A stretch of 64,000 bases of DNA from Streptomonospora nanhaiensis (GCF_026642255.1 NZ_CP113264.1:2418001-2482000); one strand, 5' to 3'; positions 52,041 to 61,462 are shown, numbered from the stretch's first letter. Translations and numbers: made by a program. The notes: generated by a model not told the origin, from the letters alone.

Positions 52041-53924
52041 GTGTACCTGGAGCAGCTGCACATCAAGGGCTTCCGTTCGGTCGCCGATGCGGAGGTCTCC
52101 CTGCGTCCGGGGGTGACAGTCCTCGTAGGGGAGAACAACGCCGGCAAGTCCAACGTCATGGACGCCATCAGGCACCTCACACCACCGCTCGACGGCCGAC
52201 GCGATCTCCATCTTCGCGCCGAGGACCTCCATCGCGACGGTTGCGTGGAGGCGAAGCACACCTCGAAGTGCCGTTCCGCCGTGGAACTCTCGGCGCGCTA
52301 CGCCTCCGCGGACGTCGCCACGCTCGCCGTCTTCGACCAGGCGCTCGACGAGGGCGCCGGTTCCCTCAGCCACCACCTCACCTACGCTCCCCCTCGGTGG
52401 GGGCAGCAGAGGGGCAAGGTGTCCTGGCGTACGGGGGATGCCACTACCGCTGATCCGGATCCCGATCCGGTGGCCCGGGAACGCATCCGCCACCTGTACC
52501 TGCCACCCCTGCGCGACGCCCAACGCGAACTCGCCTCCGGGAGCGGCGGCATGATCCAGTACCTCGTCGAGAGCCAGTTCGCGGACGAAAGCCAGAGCAG
52601 GGACTTCCAGAACGCGCTCCAGAAGCACTTCAAGGAGATGGAGAAGGTTTCGCCTTTGCCCCAGTCCCTCGGATCGCTCCAGAAACGCCTCAGCGGTCTC
52701 ACCGAAGGTGCCCGCCACCAGCAGGCCGGGCTCGGTTTCGCCGACGTGTCGATCGGCTCGGTGATCCGCTCCTTGCGGCTGCGCATGGAGCAGCAGGGAG
52801 TGGACGTGCAGGCTCTCGCGTCCAGCGGTCTGGGCTACGCCAACCTGCTGTTCATGTCCGCCGTGTTGGCCAAGCTCGACAAGGCCGCAGAGGCGGACCT
52901 GACCCTGTTGCTGGTCGAGGAGCCTGAAGCCCACCTGCACCCCCAGCTCCAGAGCATCCTCATGCAACACCTGGCTGCCGAGGCCGAACGAAGCAGGGAA
53001 CAGGTCACGGCGGGCACATCCTGGCTGGGACGCGTGCAGGTGGTCGTCACCACCCATTCGCCGTACATCGCCACGGCCACCGATCCGGAGAACCTCGTGG
53101 TACTCCAGCGCCACGGGCAGCAGGTCCCCGACACGGACAGCGCCGGTCAGGAGAAGGGGAGCGGACCCGAGGAGGCGGAGAGCAGTCAGGCAGAACCTCG
53201 GCGAAGGTACTTCACCACCGGTGCCGCAGTGGCCAACATGTCCCTGTCCCCTCACGACAGGTACAAGATCCGCCAGTACCTCAATGCCACGCGCAGCACC
53301 ATGCTCTTCGGCCCCAGGGTGCTCCTCGTCGAGGGGATCGCCGAAGCGGTCCTCCTGCCGGAGCTGGCCCGCACGCACCTGTCCCAGGCGCGTCAGCAAC
53401 GCTTCCTGGGCACCGCTCTGGTGCCGATCGACGGCACACACTTCACGACCTACCTCAACATCCTGCTGTCGGCGGACACCGTCACCCGGCAAAGGATCGC
53501 TCGCCGGGTCGCAGTGGTCACCGACGGGGACAACGGAAGCGATCGCCCGCAGAAACTCCGCATGCTGATCGACGCGAAGGCCGGACCCCAGGTCGCCCGG
53601 GTCTTCAACAACGAGACCACGCTGGAGCCCGCGCTGCTCCAGGCCGGTGGCCACAACCGGGCTCTGTTCGAAGAGGCCTGGAGCCACCAGCGCCCGAACA
53701 GCAGCACCGCGGACTGGGCGGAGATCGACACCATGGCAGGGGCCGTACAGGCCGATTTCCTGATGGGGAAGTTCAAGAGCCTGAAAATCAGCAAGGGCAC
53801 CTTCATCCAGGACCTGGTCGCCTGCTCGGCTGCGCAGAAGGAACATAAGGAGAGACTGGTCGCCCCGACCTACCTGCACGAAGCGCTCACGTGGATCACC
53901 GAGGAGGACCACGATGTCCGCTGA
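52041..53924 (+). CDS. gajA: GajA-like OLD-family ATPase-TOPRIM endonuclease
   Basis: 627 residues from a GTG with AAGGAGAG at 6 bases; an upstream in-frame start (51957) adds non-homologous sequence. The N-terminal ABC-type ATPase has IKGFRSVADAEVSL, Walker A VGENNAGKSN (29-38), signature SSGLGYANLL, Walker B LTLLLVEEPEAHLHPQ and TTHSPYIA. The C-terminal TOPRIM has RVLLVEGIAEAVLLPEL (Glu about 430) and VVTDGDNGSD (about 493-501). With the overlapping UvrD-like gene it makes a complete Gabija system: GajA forms a tetramer that nicks DNA when NTPs fall during phage infection. Confidence 0.9.
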   Translation: MYLEQLHIKGFRSVADAEVSLRPGVTVLVGENNAGKSNVMDAIRHLTPPLDGRRDLHLRAEDLHRDGCVEAKHTSKCRSAVELSARYASADVATLAVFDQALDEGAGSLSHHLTYAPPRWGQQRGKVSWRTGDATTADPDPDPVARERIRHLYLPPLRDAQRELASGSGGMIQYLVESQFADESQSRDFQNALQKHFKEMEKVSPLPQSLGSLQKRLSGLTEGARHQQAGLGFADVSIGSVIRSLRLRMEQQGVDVQALASSGLGYANLLFMSAVLAKLDKAAEADLTLLLVEEPEAHLHPQLQSILMQHLAAEAERSREQVTAGTSWLGRVQVVVTTHSPYIATATDPENLVVLQRHGQQVPDTDSAGQEKGSGPEEAESSQAEPRRRYFTTGAAVANMSLSPHDRYKIRQYLNATRSTMLFGPRVLLVEGIAEAVLLPELARTHLSQARQQRFLGTALVPIDGTHFTTYLNILLSADTVTRQRIARRVAVVTDGDNGSDRPQKLRMLIDAKAGPQVARVFNNETTLEPALLQAGGHNRALFEEAWSHQRPNSSTADWAEIDTMAGAVQADFLMGKFKSLKISKGTFIQDLVACSAAQKEHKERLVAPTYLHEALTWITEEDHDVR

Positions 53925-55743
53925 CAACCAGAATCGGGCAAGGGCCGCCCAGCAGGCCGCTGTGCGACTGGCCGTTCCTGCAGGAGGAGTGGTCGAGATC
54001 CGGGCCTGCCCCGGAGCGGGCAAGACCCGCGTCATCGTCGAGAGACACCTGACCGTCCCCGTTCCCGCGCGCAAGGGCCGCGCCGTGGTCTCCTTCACCC
54101 GGGTGGCCGGGCGCGAGATCCGCAGACGCTGCCACGAGGAGGGACGGGACGAACTTCTGGAATCCCCTCACTTCGTGGGTACGCTCGACACCTTCCTGTG
54201 GCGCCACCTGGTCCGCCCCTACCTTTCCAGGAAGCCTTCGGACCGTGTCTGGACCCGCCTGGAGTCGTGGAGCAAGCTCCCGCTGGCGCGTCACAAGGGG
54301 GTGAGCCTCGACGACTTCGACTACGCCTTCGATGCCCGGAGCGGCCTGCACATCGGTAGAGCGACCCTCCGGGGAAGGACTGCGAAGGGTCGGGAGTTCT
54401 CGGAGTCGGAGCGGCGGATCCTGGAACCGTGGGCGACCACGACCATCAGAGCACTCTGGGAAAAGGGCTACTTCACGGGCGACCTGATGCGAGACGCCGC
54501 ACTCAACCATCTCCAGGACCCCGCACTCGGCGCACTCATTTCCACCATCGTGACCAGTCGGTTCGCCGAGATGATCGTCGACGAGTCCCAGGACTGCTCC
54601 AAGGAGGACCGCGCGATCCTGCACCATCTGAGCGCTGCCGGGCTACCCCTGGTCCTGGTCGGAGATCCTGATCAGAGCATCTACGGATTCCGGAGCAAAT
54701 CGACGGGGCGGCCGGCCCTGCCGGAGCTCGTGATCAACGATCGCAAGGAACTCACCCACAATTGGCGCAGCAGTCAGACGGTGTGTGACCTTGCGGCCGG
54801 CCTGCGAGTGCACGAACGTCCCGCTGACATCGCGACCGGTCTCGACTCCGCCTCTGGCCCTCCTGTACTCCTCCTGCCTCACGAACGCGGAGCAGGTGCA
54901 GAGGCCGACTTCGCCAAGGAGGCGGAGCGGCTCGAAATCCCGGTGAATGAGCGGATGCTCCTCGCCTACAACGGGTCGGCCCTCCCCACCCGAGTGGGTG
55001 GCACGCGCCGCCCGCCCCACAGCTCCCCGCTGGGACGGTTGCTCTGGTCGGTGGGGACCCTTCGCTCGGGCGAGTCACCCGCGGCCAGGAGAGCCGATGC
55101 GTTCGGGCTTCTCAAGGAGTGCCTTCTGGATCACTGGGGCCTGGAAGGAGGTGGTACCGAGCGTGAACGCCTGGCCATGGCGAACGTGGAACCGGTCGAA
55201 CTGATCCGGGCGGCATCCAGGGTGCTCCGCGAGCTACCGCCGCTCGACGACCGCACCACACGGGTGTGGAAGGAAGAGGCGATGAAAACCCTGTCCGCCT
55301 TGGACCGCCCTTCCGTGCACCCGAGGCGAGTGGTGTTCGACAGCGCTTGCCCGAGGGGCACCTCCTCGGCGCCGGTCTACAAGACGGCCGGGTTCACCGC
55401 CGGTGTCACGGGGGCCGAGCCCATCGGTCGGGCCGGCATCATCCACCAGGTCAAGGGTGAGGAGGCTGACGCCGTCCTGGTCGTCATGCCCGGAAACGCC
55501 GTTGCCCTGTGGGAGGCGCGAGGGCGTCGGCCTCTGACCCGGGACGAGGCGGAGACGCTCCGGGTGTACTTCGTCGCGGTCACCAGGGCCCGCAAGCTGG
55601 TGGGTCTGGCTGTGCCGCCCAACGACCTGGACCGGGCCGCACGGGTTCTTCACCGATACGGTGTGGACCATCGGCGAGTCCGGCAGGAGCCGAGAAAATC
55701 CGTGCCTCTTCCGGACGCGCTCTTCGATATCGGCATCCTCTGA
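53914..55743 (+). CDS. gajB: GajB-like UvrD-type helicase
   Basis: 609 residues, ATG 11 bases inside the end of gajA, hence translationally coupled. SF1 helicase motifs: Q-motif AAQQAAVRL, Walker A CPGAGKTRVIVER (about 31-43), motif II MIVDESQDCSKED (about 219-231), motif III GDPDQSIYGF, motif V IIHQVKGEEADAV (about 508-520), motif VI YFVAVTRARKLVGLAV. The size is close to known GajB (about 500 residues). In Gabija, GajB docks on GajA and senses DNA ends or nucleotides. Confidence 0.9.
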   Translation: MSADNQNRARAAQQAAVRLAVPAGGVVEIRACPGAGKTRVIVERHLTVPVPARKGRAVVSFTRVAGREIRRRCHEEGRDELLESPHFVGTLDTFLWRHLVRPYLSRKPSDRVWTRLESWSKLPLARHKGVSLDDFDYAFDARSGLHIGRATLRGRTAKGREFSESERRILEPWATTTIRALWEKGYFTGDLMRDAALNHLQDPALGALISTIVTSRFAEMIVDESQDCSKEDRAILHHLSAAGLPLVLVGDPDQSIYGFRSKSTGRPALPELVINDRKELTHNWRSSQTVCDLAAGLRVHERPADIATGLDSASGPPVLLLPHERGAGAEADFAKEAERLEIPVNERMLLAYNGSALPTRVGGTRRPPHSSPLGRLLWSVGTLRSGESPAARRADAFGLLKECLLDHWGLEGGGTERERLAMANVEPVELIRAASRVLRELPPLDDRTTRVWKEEAMKTLSALDRPSVHPRRVVFDSACPRGTSSAPVYKTAGFTAGVTGAEPIGRAGIIHQVKGEEADAVLVVMPGNAVALWEARGRRPLTRDEAETLRVYFVAVTRARKLVGLAVPPNDLDRAARVLHRYGVDHRRVRQEPRKSVPLPDALFDIGIL

Positions 55744-55849
55744 ACCAGTGGTCCTGCCGGCTTGCCGGATCGGTATGTGAAGAGAGCCGGTTGCCGCCGG
55801 CCTCGGAGACTCCGTGCTGTCTTAGAACTGGGGGTTGGTGTCGATACCG

Positions 55850-55875
55850 CGGCCCCGCCACGGAAGGCGGGGCCG
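55850..55875 (+). terminator. Terminator after gajB
   Basis: Perfect 10-bp stem (55850-55859 with 55866-55875), 6-base loop, 107 bases after gajB. The rest of the 314-base gap to the next gene shows no gene. Confidence 0.7.
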
Positions 55876-56057
55876 TCACCGGCGGAGGTAGGGGACCTCA
55901 CCATCTGACGAGAACATCTGGTTGGGCTGTCCCATCGTCCACCTCTGGCGAACAGCCTGCTTCACTCTCTCTGGAGAGCAATGGCTCATGACTCATGTCC
56001 TGTCGGTGAGGACACATCCTTTCGAGAGCCGGCGAGTACAGAGGAAGGATCCGATCC

Positions 56058-56600
56058 ATGAGCGTGATCGAGTACGAGGCCAAGGTCCTGGACATTGACG
56101 TCGACCACGTGGCTCAGAGCATCCTCGACAAAGGCGGGGAAGACCTGGGCGAGGTGTTGCAGCGCCGCTACGTGTACGACATCGAGCCCGGGGACGCATC
56201 GCGGTGGGTGCGCCTGCGCGACACCGGAAGCCAGGTCACGCTCACGGTCAAAGAGATCGACTCCGACGCCATCGGCGGCACCCGCGAGACCGAGACCGAG
56301 GTCGGCGACTTCGAGACCGCCAACGCCCTGCTGGGCAAGCTCGGCCACACCCCCAAGGCCTACCAGGCGAACCGCCGCCGAAGCTTCACCCTGGACGGGG
56401 CCCAGTTGGAGATCGACTCCTGGCCGCGTATCCCCGCCTACCTGGAAATCGAAGCGGACAGCCGTGCCGAGGTGGTGCGCGTCGCCGCCCTGCTCGGCTA
56501 CACCAAGGCGGAGCTGACGGGGGAGAACGCCACCAAGGTCTACGCCCGGCACGGCATCGACCTGGCCGCGATAACGGATCTGCGGTTCGAGGGGAGCTGA
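56058..56600 (+). CDS. CYTH-domain protein (class IV adenylyl cyclase/triphosphatase type)
   Basis: 180 residues. Begins with the CYTH signature EYEAK (ExExK, residues 5-9). Basic and acidic tunnel residues follow: RWVRLRDTG, VTLTVKE, ETETEV, YEID-type ELE replaced by AQLEIDSWPRIPAYLEIEA. CYTH proteins hydrolyse inorganic or thiamine triphosphate or make cAMP; the single-domain short form here does not tell which. Ends in a strong hairpin. No link to the neighbouring Gabija genes is evident. Confidence 0.85.
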   Translation: MSVIEYEAKVLDIDVDHVAQSILDKGGEDLGEVLQRRYVYDIEPGDASRWVRLRDTGSQVTLTVKEIDSDAIGGTRETETEVGDFETANALLGKLGHTPKAYQANRRRSFTLDGAQLEIDSWPRIPAYLEIEADSRAEVVRVAALLGYTKAELTGENATKVYARHGIDLAAITDLRFEGS

Positions 56601-56607
56601 CACCGGA

Positions 56608-56643
56608 GTGCCGTGTGCCCGCTGTGCGACGGGCACACGGCAC
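56608..56643 (+). terminator. Terminator of the CYTH gene
   Basis: Perfect 14-bp stem (56608-56621 with 56630-56643), 8-base loop, starting 7 bases after the stop. Confidence 0.8.
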
Positions 56644-56959
56644 GAACCAGTGGTGGAGGACACTGACCAGGCCAGGGCGATGCCCGGGGCCGCACCGATG
56701 ACCACGGGTGTCCGGCTTCTCCTGCGCCGAACAGCCCCCTGGTCACGGCCGCCGCGACCGGCGTCCTCGCCCACCACCTCGCCGGGTCCCTGCTCCGACC
56801 GTCCCTCCCGGTCCGACGCTCGGGGAGGGGCTCCTTCCCGGCCATCGCCCTGGGACCCTGGATCGTCGGTGTCAATTCCGGCCAAGGAATCACGCCCGCC
56901 CGCGCGCCCCGACGCTGCGAGGAACGCTCGCGTGCAGCCTCTCGCTCCGGGAACGCCCG

Positions 56960-57080
56960 CCACATCGGCCCGCACCGTATCCTGGCCCGCCTCGGCGCGG
57001 GCGGTATGGACAAGGTGTACCTCGCCCGCACCCCGACAGCCACCTGTGCGCACTGAAGGTCGTGATGGACGACCTCGCCG
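56960..57080 (+). pseudogene. Ser/Thr kinase N-lobe remnant
   Basis: Reads HIGPHRILARLGAGGMDKVY then LARTPT, a PknB-type glycine loop with Asp in place of a Gly, and stops at 57054-57056. The kinase sequence continues in another frame as HLCALKVVMDDLA. The rest of the kinase is missing. The upstream 56644-56960 holds no gene. Confidence 0.65.
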
Positions 57081-57086
57081 GGGGCG

Positions 57087-57204
57087 CCCGTTCTGGCGGG
57101 TCCGGGTGGGCGACCACCGGGTGGTGTACACCGTGCACGACGGCCGGTTTCTGGTGCTCGTGCTGACCGTGGCGCACCGCCGCGAGGTCTACCGCGACTT
57201 GTGA
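57087..57204 (+). pseudogene. RelE-family toxin C-terminal remnant
   Basis: Only the toxin's last third is present: PFWRVRVGDHRVVYTVHDG, then LVLVLTVAHRREVYRDL and stop, the classic RelE/ParE ending. No start, N-terminus or antitoxin is nearby. Confidence 0.65.
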
Positions 57205-57284
57205 GCCCCGCCGCGCCGCCCGGGGGCGTGACGGCGGTCGATCTGGTGGTCGCCGTCCGCCCCCAGGCCCACCGAGCACGCCGC

Positions 57285-57662
57285 GGATGCCTCGGGCGGG
57301 GGAGTTCGACGCGCTCGTGGACAGGGTGCGCGAGTGGATCGAACCCGCCTCCATCGCCGTCGCCGCGCGGGCACTGCGCAAGGCCGGTGAGGAGGATTCC
57401 GGGGGTGAGGGCGGGGAGCATGCACTCACTCAAGGGGCTGGCGTTCCGCTGTGTCGCCGCCATCGACATCAACGACGGAACCTTGCCCTTCATAAAGGCG
57501 GTCACATCCGAAGCTGTGGACCCCCTGCAGTACCGGACCGACCTGATGGCCGAGCGGTGCCTGCTCTTCGTCGCCTGCACCCGTGCGCACGACCACCCGT
57601 ACGTGTCGTGCATCAGGGAAGCCCAGCCCCTTCCCGGCCGAGGCGGGCATCGCCTGACCTGA
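57285..57662 (+). pseudogene. UvrD-like helicase C-terminal remnant
   Basis: One frame reads GEFDALVDRVREWIEPASIA then VAARAL. After a shift near 57400 another reads VRAGSMHSLKGLAFRCVAAI and LLFVACTRAHDHPYVS, motifs V and VI of an SF1 helicase. The order and sequence parallel the end of the intact helicase at 16523-18631, minus about 20 residues. 57663-57970 carries no gene. Confidence 0.7.
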
Positions 57663-57970
57663 TCGGGAGAACAAGGCCGTGACGGAAGTGACGGTTGACG
57701 ACGGTGGGGCGGCCCCCTGAGGACTGCTCCGCTCCGGCCGACAGGTGACCGGTTCCTCGCCTCCGGTCGAGAGGGTCGCTCTCGGAGAGGCGTCGTCGGC
57801 TCGGAGGTGGTCGTGTGGGGCAGGAGACCGTGCGGACGCGCGCACGCAGGCGGGGCGACCTGAAGCTCCAGAGACACCCCGTTAGGGCGGAAATTACGCA
57901 TTGGGCCAGGTCAAAGGTGCGCGATAGGATTGATCTGCTCCCTGCGGAGCAGTCGCGATCGAGGTGCGCC

Positions 57971-59368
57971 ATGGACGATGGAACGGCGGCGGCACCGACC
58001 GCCGCGATCGACTTGAGGTCTCGGGTGAAGGGGCCTGTGATCGCCCCTGGGGACGAGGGCTACGCCTTCGCCCGCAGCGTGTGGAACGGGATCATCGACA
58101 AGCACCCCTCGGCGGTGGTGCGGGTGGCGGACGAGGACGACATCGCGGCGGTGATCGCCTACGCGCGTGACCACGACCTCCCACTCGCTGTACGGGGCGG
58201 CGGCCACGGGGTCTCGGGGAACGGCACGGTCGACCGTGGCATCGTTGTGGACCTGGGTGACTTGAGAACCGTGGAAGTCGACGACGCGCAGAGGGTTCGG
58301 GTCGGCGGCGGCGCCACGCTCAGCGACGTCGACAGCGCCACAGCTCCCCAGGGGCTCGCGGTACCCCTCGGCGTCGTCTCGCGGACTGGTGTCGGCGGCC
58401 TGACGCTCGGCGGCGGGATCGGCTGGCTCACCCGCTCCTACGGCCTCTCCGCTGACAACCTCCTGGCCGCGGACCTCGTGACGGCCACAGGCGACCGGGT
58501 CCGCGCGAGCGACACCGAGAACGCCGAACTGCTGTGGGGCCTGCGGGGAGGCGGAGGCAACTTCGGCGTGGTCACGCAGTTCACCTTCCGCGCCCACCGC
58601 CTGCCGACGGAGCTGTGCGCGGTCAACTTCATCTACGCCGAACCGCGGTGGCCCGAAGCCGTGCGCGCGTGGGAGGAGTGGACCCGTGACCTGCCGGACC
58701 CGATGCAGTCGATCATGACGTTCATCGTTCCACCGGCCGAACTCGAGGCCGGCGACGAGCCGTTGCTCCTACTGTCCGCGTTCTGGTCGGACCCCGACGA
58801 CCGTGCCACCGGGGAGCGGCTCCTCGAGGACCTGCGGCGTGCCGTCCCACCCGACGCGGAGGAGGCCGAGACCGACTGGACGGCCTGGCAGTCCGCGGTG
58901 GACGTGCTGGGGCGCAAGGGACTGCGCGGGTACTGGAAGAACACCTCGTTCGACACATTGGACGACGCGGTGATCGAGGTCCTGCTGCACCGGGCACGCG
59001 AGCAGCGCTGGGTGGGTACCGGTATCGACGTCCACCACATGGGTGGGGCGTTCGCCCGAGTTCCCGAGGACGCGACGCCGTTCCCGGCACGCACCTCGCG
59101 CTTCTGGCTGAACGTCTACGGGGCCTGGCCCGATCCGGCCGACGACGCGACGCGCACCGCCTGGGTGCGCGGTTTCGCCCATGAGATGGAGCCGTTCTCC
59201 TCGGGCGGGCTGTACGTGAACTTCCTCGGCCGCGACGAGGGGACTGACCGGCACGAGGCGGCGCGGGCGGTCTACGGATCCGAGAAGCTGGACCGGCTCG
59301 TTGCACTCAAACGGCGGTACGACCCGCAGAACATCTTCCACCTGAACCACAACATCCCGGTGGAGTGA
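57971..59368 (+). CDS. FAD-binding (berberine-bridge-type) oxidoreductase
   Basis: 465 residues; the ATG with GAGGTG upstream gives a family-like N-terminus. PCMH-type FAD domain: VRGGGHGVSGNGTVDRG with His79 as the likely covalent FAD attachment, GVGGLTLGGGIGWLTRSYGL, and GLRGGGGNFGVVTQF. Where bicovalent relatives have Cys in the second FAD-linking loop, Ser (YGLSADN) is seen, so monocovalent binding is expected. The BBE tail ends YDPQNIFHLNHNIPVE. Such enzymes oxidise sugars or secondary metabolites; substrate unknown. No signal peptide. A metabolic gene inside the duplicated bracket. Confidence 0.88.
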   Translation: MDDGTAAAPTAAIDLRSRVKGPVIAPGDEGYAFARSVWNGIIDKHPSAVVRVADEDDIAAVIAYARDHDLPLAVRGGGHGVSGNGTVDRGIVVDLGDLRTVEVDDAQRVRVGGGATLSDVDSATAPQGLAVPLGVVSRTGVGGLTLGGGIGWLTRSYGLSADNLLAADLVTATGDRVRASDTENAELLWGLRGGGGNFGVVTQFTFRAHRLPTELCAVNFIYAEPRWPEAVRAWEEWTRDLPDPMQSIMTFIVPPAELEAGDEPLLLLSAFWSDPDDRATGERLLEDLRRAVPPDAEEAETDWTAWQSAVDVLGRKGLRGYWKNTSFDTLDDAVIEVLLHRAREQRWVGTGIDVHHMGGAFARVPEDATPFPARTSRFWLNVYGAWPDPADDATRTAWVRGFAHEMEPFSSGGLYVNFLGRDEGTDRHEAARAVYGSEKLDRLVALKRRYDPQNIFHLNHNIPVE

Positions 59369-59782
59369 CCGGGGTCCGGGCCACGGCTCCGGATGCTCAT
59401 GGAAGCCCCGGAGGACCTACAGGAAAAACGGTTCGACCTCCAGGCCCGGTACGGTGCAGACCCGCCATCTGTTGAACGAGCCCAACGGGAGCCCGGCAGC
59501 AGTTCGTCGGAGAAGACTTGCGAAGGTGCCGCCCTGACTTCTGCGGTTGAGCTGCAAGAGCGCCGGTGGACCGCCTCGAAGCCGCATACGGTCCGAGCGA
59601 CCGCGCTTGTCAGCTCCTGCACCTACCGGTGATGTTCGGGCTGCGACTGCGGGTCCGTTCGACTCCGACCACACGCACTGCCCGACGAATTCCCGGCACT
59701 GTTCCGTGTTGGATACGACGGAGGCACTGGCGCGGGTACGGGTTCGGCCCCTACCTGTCCTCGCAGCAGCCTGTTCCCACAC
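59369..59782. other. Gap before the second repeat copy
   Basis: About 410 bases with no convincing gene. A 79-codon frame at 59393-59632 lacks a ribosome site and family resemblance. Confidence 0.35.
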
Positions 59783-60745
59783 GATTCCGTCACCTGTGCG
59801 CCGAGCACCAACACGACTCTGTCACCACCCGGTCACAGCACAGTGGCCGTCCCTCGGATACCGGATACCGCCCCTCCCATGAGAGGAAGAACGGAGGGTC
59901 CCGACATTCCCCGCCGGGTCCCTCGTCGGCATCCCTCTCGGAGGTCCCATGGCGCACAACCATTCCTGCGCGCACGCCAAGAACCCCGGCTGCGCGTGTG
60001 CCGGCTGTGCCGGCAGCCTGCACGGCTGGCCAGGCTACTTCGACCGCGCCGAAGCACCTGAACCCGAACGCGAACGGTTCCGTCGCCACACCGACCTGGA
60101 ATGGCTCTCGGCACTCGGAACCGGTAAGCGGCAACAGAACCACTTGAAGGCTCCGACCCTGCGCATGAGGAAGGCCGCGAACGACAGCGCGGTCGCCGAC
60201 GCGCTGACCTGGCTCGCCCACGACCCCGCCCGCGTTGCCCGGGGACGCCGTCTGGGCCGCGGGCTGCATGAGGAGGCCCTGCCGGAGCTGCGCGACCACG
60301 CTGGTCGCCACTCGGCACAGCTGCCCGACCTGAAAGAACTGGACAGGGTTCTCCCCGGCCACTTCTGGTGCTCCCTCCTGGTCCAGCTCTCAGGTGCGGG
60401 AGATACCGTCCAGCGTTACTCGGACCGGGTCCCCCAGGTCGCCGCGGAACTCCTCCTCGATGGCGAGACCCCTCCGGGCTGGGGGCAGGTGCAGGACCAC
60501 GTGGCGGAGGTCGCACTGACCGCGGTCTGGAAGTGCGCCGGGTACGTCCTCCTCGGTGACTTCGCCAACCTTGTCCGACTCATGCGGTTCATGTCGTTGT
60601 TCATCTGCCCCGCCCCCGCACGCCACCCGCTCATCGTCCGGCGCGGATTCCTCCCCTTGGGCGAGGGCGTGCTCGCCGAAACCACCCTGACCCGGCTGCA
60701 GCAGGCCTACCTGACCGATTCCGCACCCTGAGGCCGGGTGGCCCG
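59783..60745 (+). repeat. Direct repeat copy 2 (segmental duplication)
   Basis: Same orientation and content as 45595-46553: leader with GGTCACAGCACAGTGGCCG, then the Cys/His-motif gene. It is followed by a decayed hsdM, whereas copy 1 follows an intact hsdM. Confidence 0.85.
59949..60731 (+). CDS. Cys/His-motif protein of unknown family, copy 2
   Basis: 260 residues with a proper ATG and GGAGG ribosome site. N-terminal AHNHSCAHAKNPGCACAGCA and LHGW give Cys7, His9, Cys15, Cys17, Cys20 and His25, a likely metal site. The body is helical: ERERFRRHTDLEWLSALG, NDSAVADALTWLAHDPAR, LPGHFWCSLLVQLSG, VALTAVWKCAGYVLLGDFAN, with two hydrophobic patches that could touch a membrane. No catalytic motif known to me. 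In both copies the gene lies beside an hsdM gene or remnant, so an accessory role for type I modification or an exchangeable cassette is possible. Confidence 0.75.
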   Translation: MAHNHSCAHAKNPGCACAGCAGSLHGWPGYFDRAEAPEPERERFRRHTDLEWLSALGTGKRQQNHLKAPTLRMRKAANDSAVADALTWLAHDPARVARGRRLGRGLHEEALPELRDHAGRHSAQLPDLKELDRVLPGHFWCSLLVQLSGAGDTVQRYSDRVPQVAAELLLDGETPPGWGQVQDHVAEVALTAVWKCAGYVLLGDFANLVRLMRFMSLFICPAPARHPLIVRRGFLPLGEGVLAETTLTRLQQAYLTDSAP

Positions 60746-60899
60746 CAGGCCTGCCGGATCGGACACGCACCGTCAGCGCTGACCACAGGTGTCCACCCAC
60801 CGCCGGTCGCGGCGGCGTTGCGAAACCGTCGGAGCGGAGTCGGCGCAGAATGCCAGTGTGTTCCCCTTGCCGGCGGCCACTCTGCGGAGCGAGTGGTAG

Positions 60900-61462
60900 C
60901 AGTGGCGTACGAAGCAGAGGAGCGAAGGGCTGTTCCCCGACAGCGCCCCCTTCGAGGACTTTCCGGAGGCGCGACTCGGCGAGGTCGCCAGGCTGTCCGT
61001 GCCCTTCTCTCCCGGAGCGAGATGCGGAAGAACGAGGTGCGGATCGGGGAGGTCTTCGACCGTTTTCGGAGCCTGGCCGGGGAGCGTATGGGCAGGGCCG
61101 GTGGAGAGTTCTTCACCCCCCGTTCCGTGAACGAGCTCATCGTCCGCCGGGCTGACCTGCGCCTGGGCATGCTCGTGGGCGACTTCTACGCGGGAGTCGG
61201 TGGAACCCTGGTGACCGCTCTTGCGCGCGTGGGTGCGCCGGCTCTGGAGACTTTCTTGCGCGGGCCTGGACGAGTCTCTGCTCGCCCAGGCCAGGGAGCT
61301 GATCCGGACCCGGCGGAAAGCGCTCGTGCACACCGTTCATGCCTGGGGTGAGCACTGTGGGAGCGGAGCGCCGCTGCGGACCGCAGATTTCAGGACAGGC
61401 TCAGGGAACTCGGTCTGGACCCGGGCCCGACAGCGGAAAGGGAGGACGGGCTGCTCCGGTGA
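60900..61462 (+). pseudogene. Decayed hsdM copy
   Basis: Fragments in shifting frames match hsdM at 43264-45249: FPDSAPFEDFPEARLGEVAR, then from 61021 VFDRFRSLAGERMGRAGGEF, FTPRSVNELIVRRADLRLGM, LVGDFYAGVGGTLVTALARV, then a jump directly to the C-terminal part LLAQARELIRTRRKALVHTV and DRRFQDRLRELGLDPG, ending at the TGA 61460-61462. The middle third with motif IV NPPF is deleted, so it cannot methylate. Confidence 0.8.
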
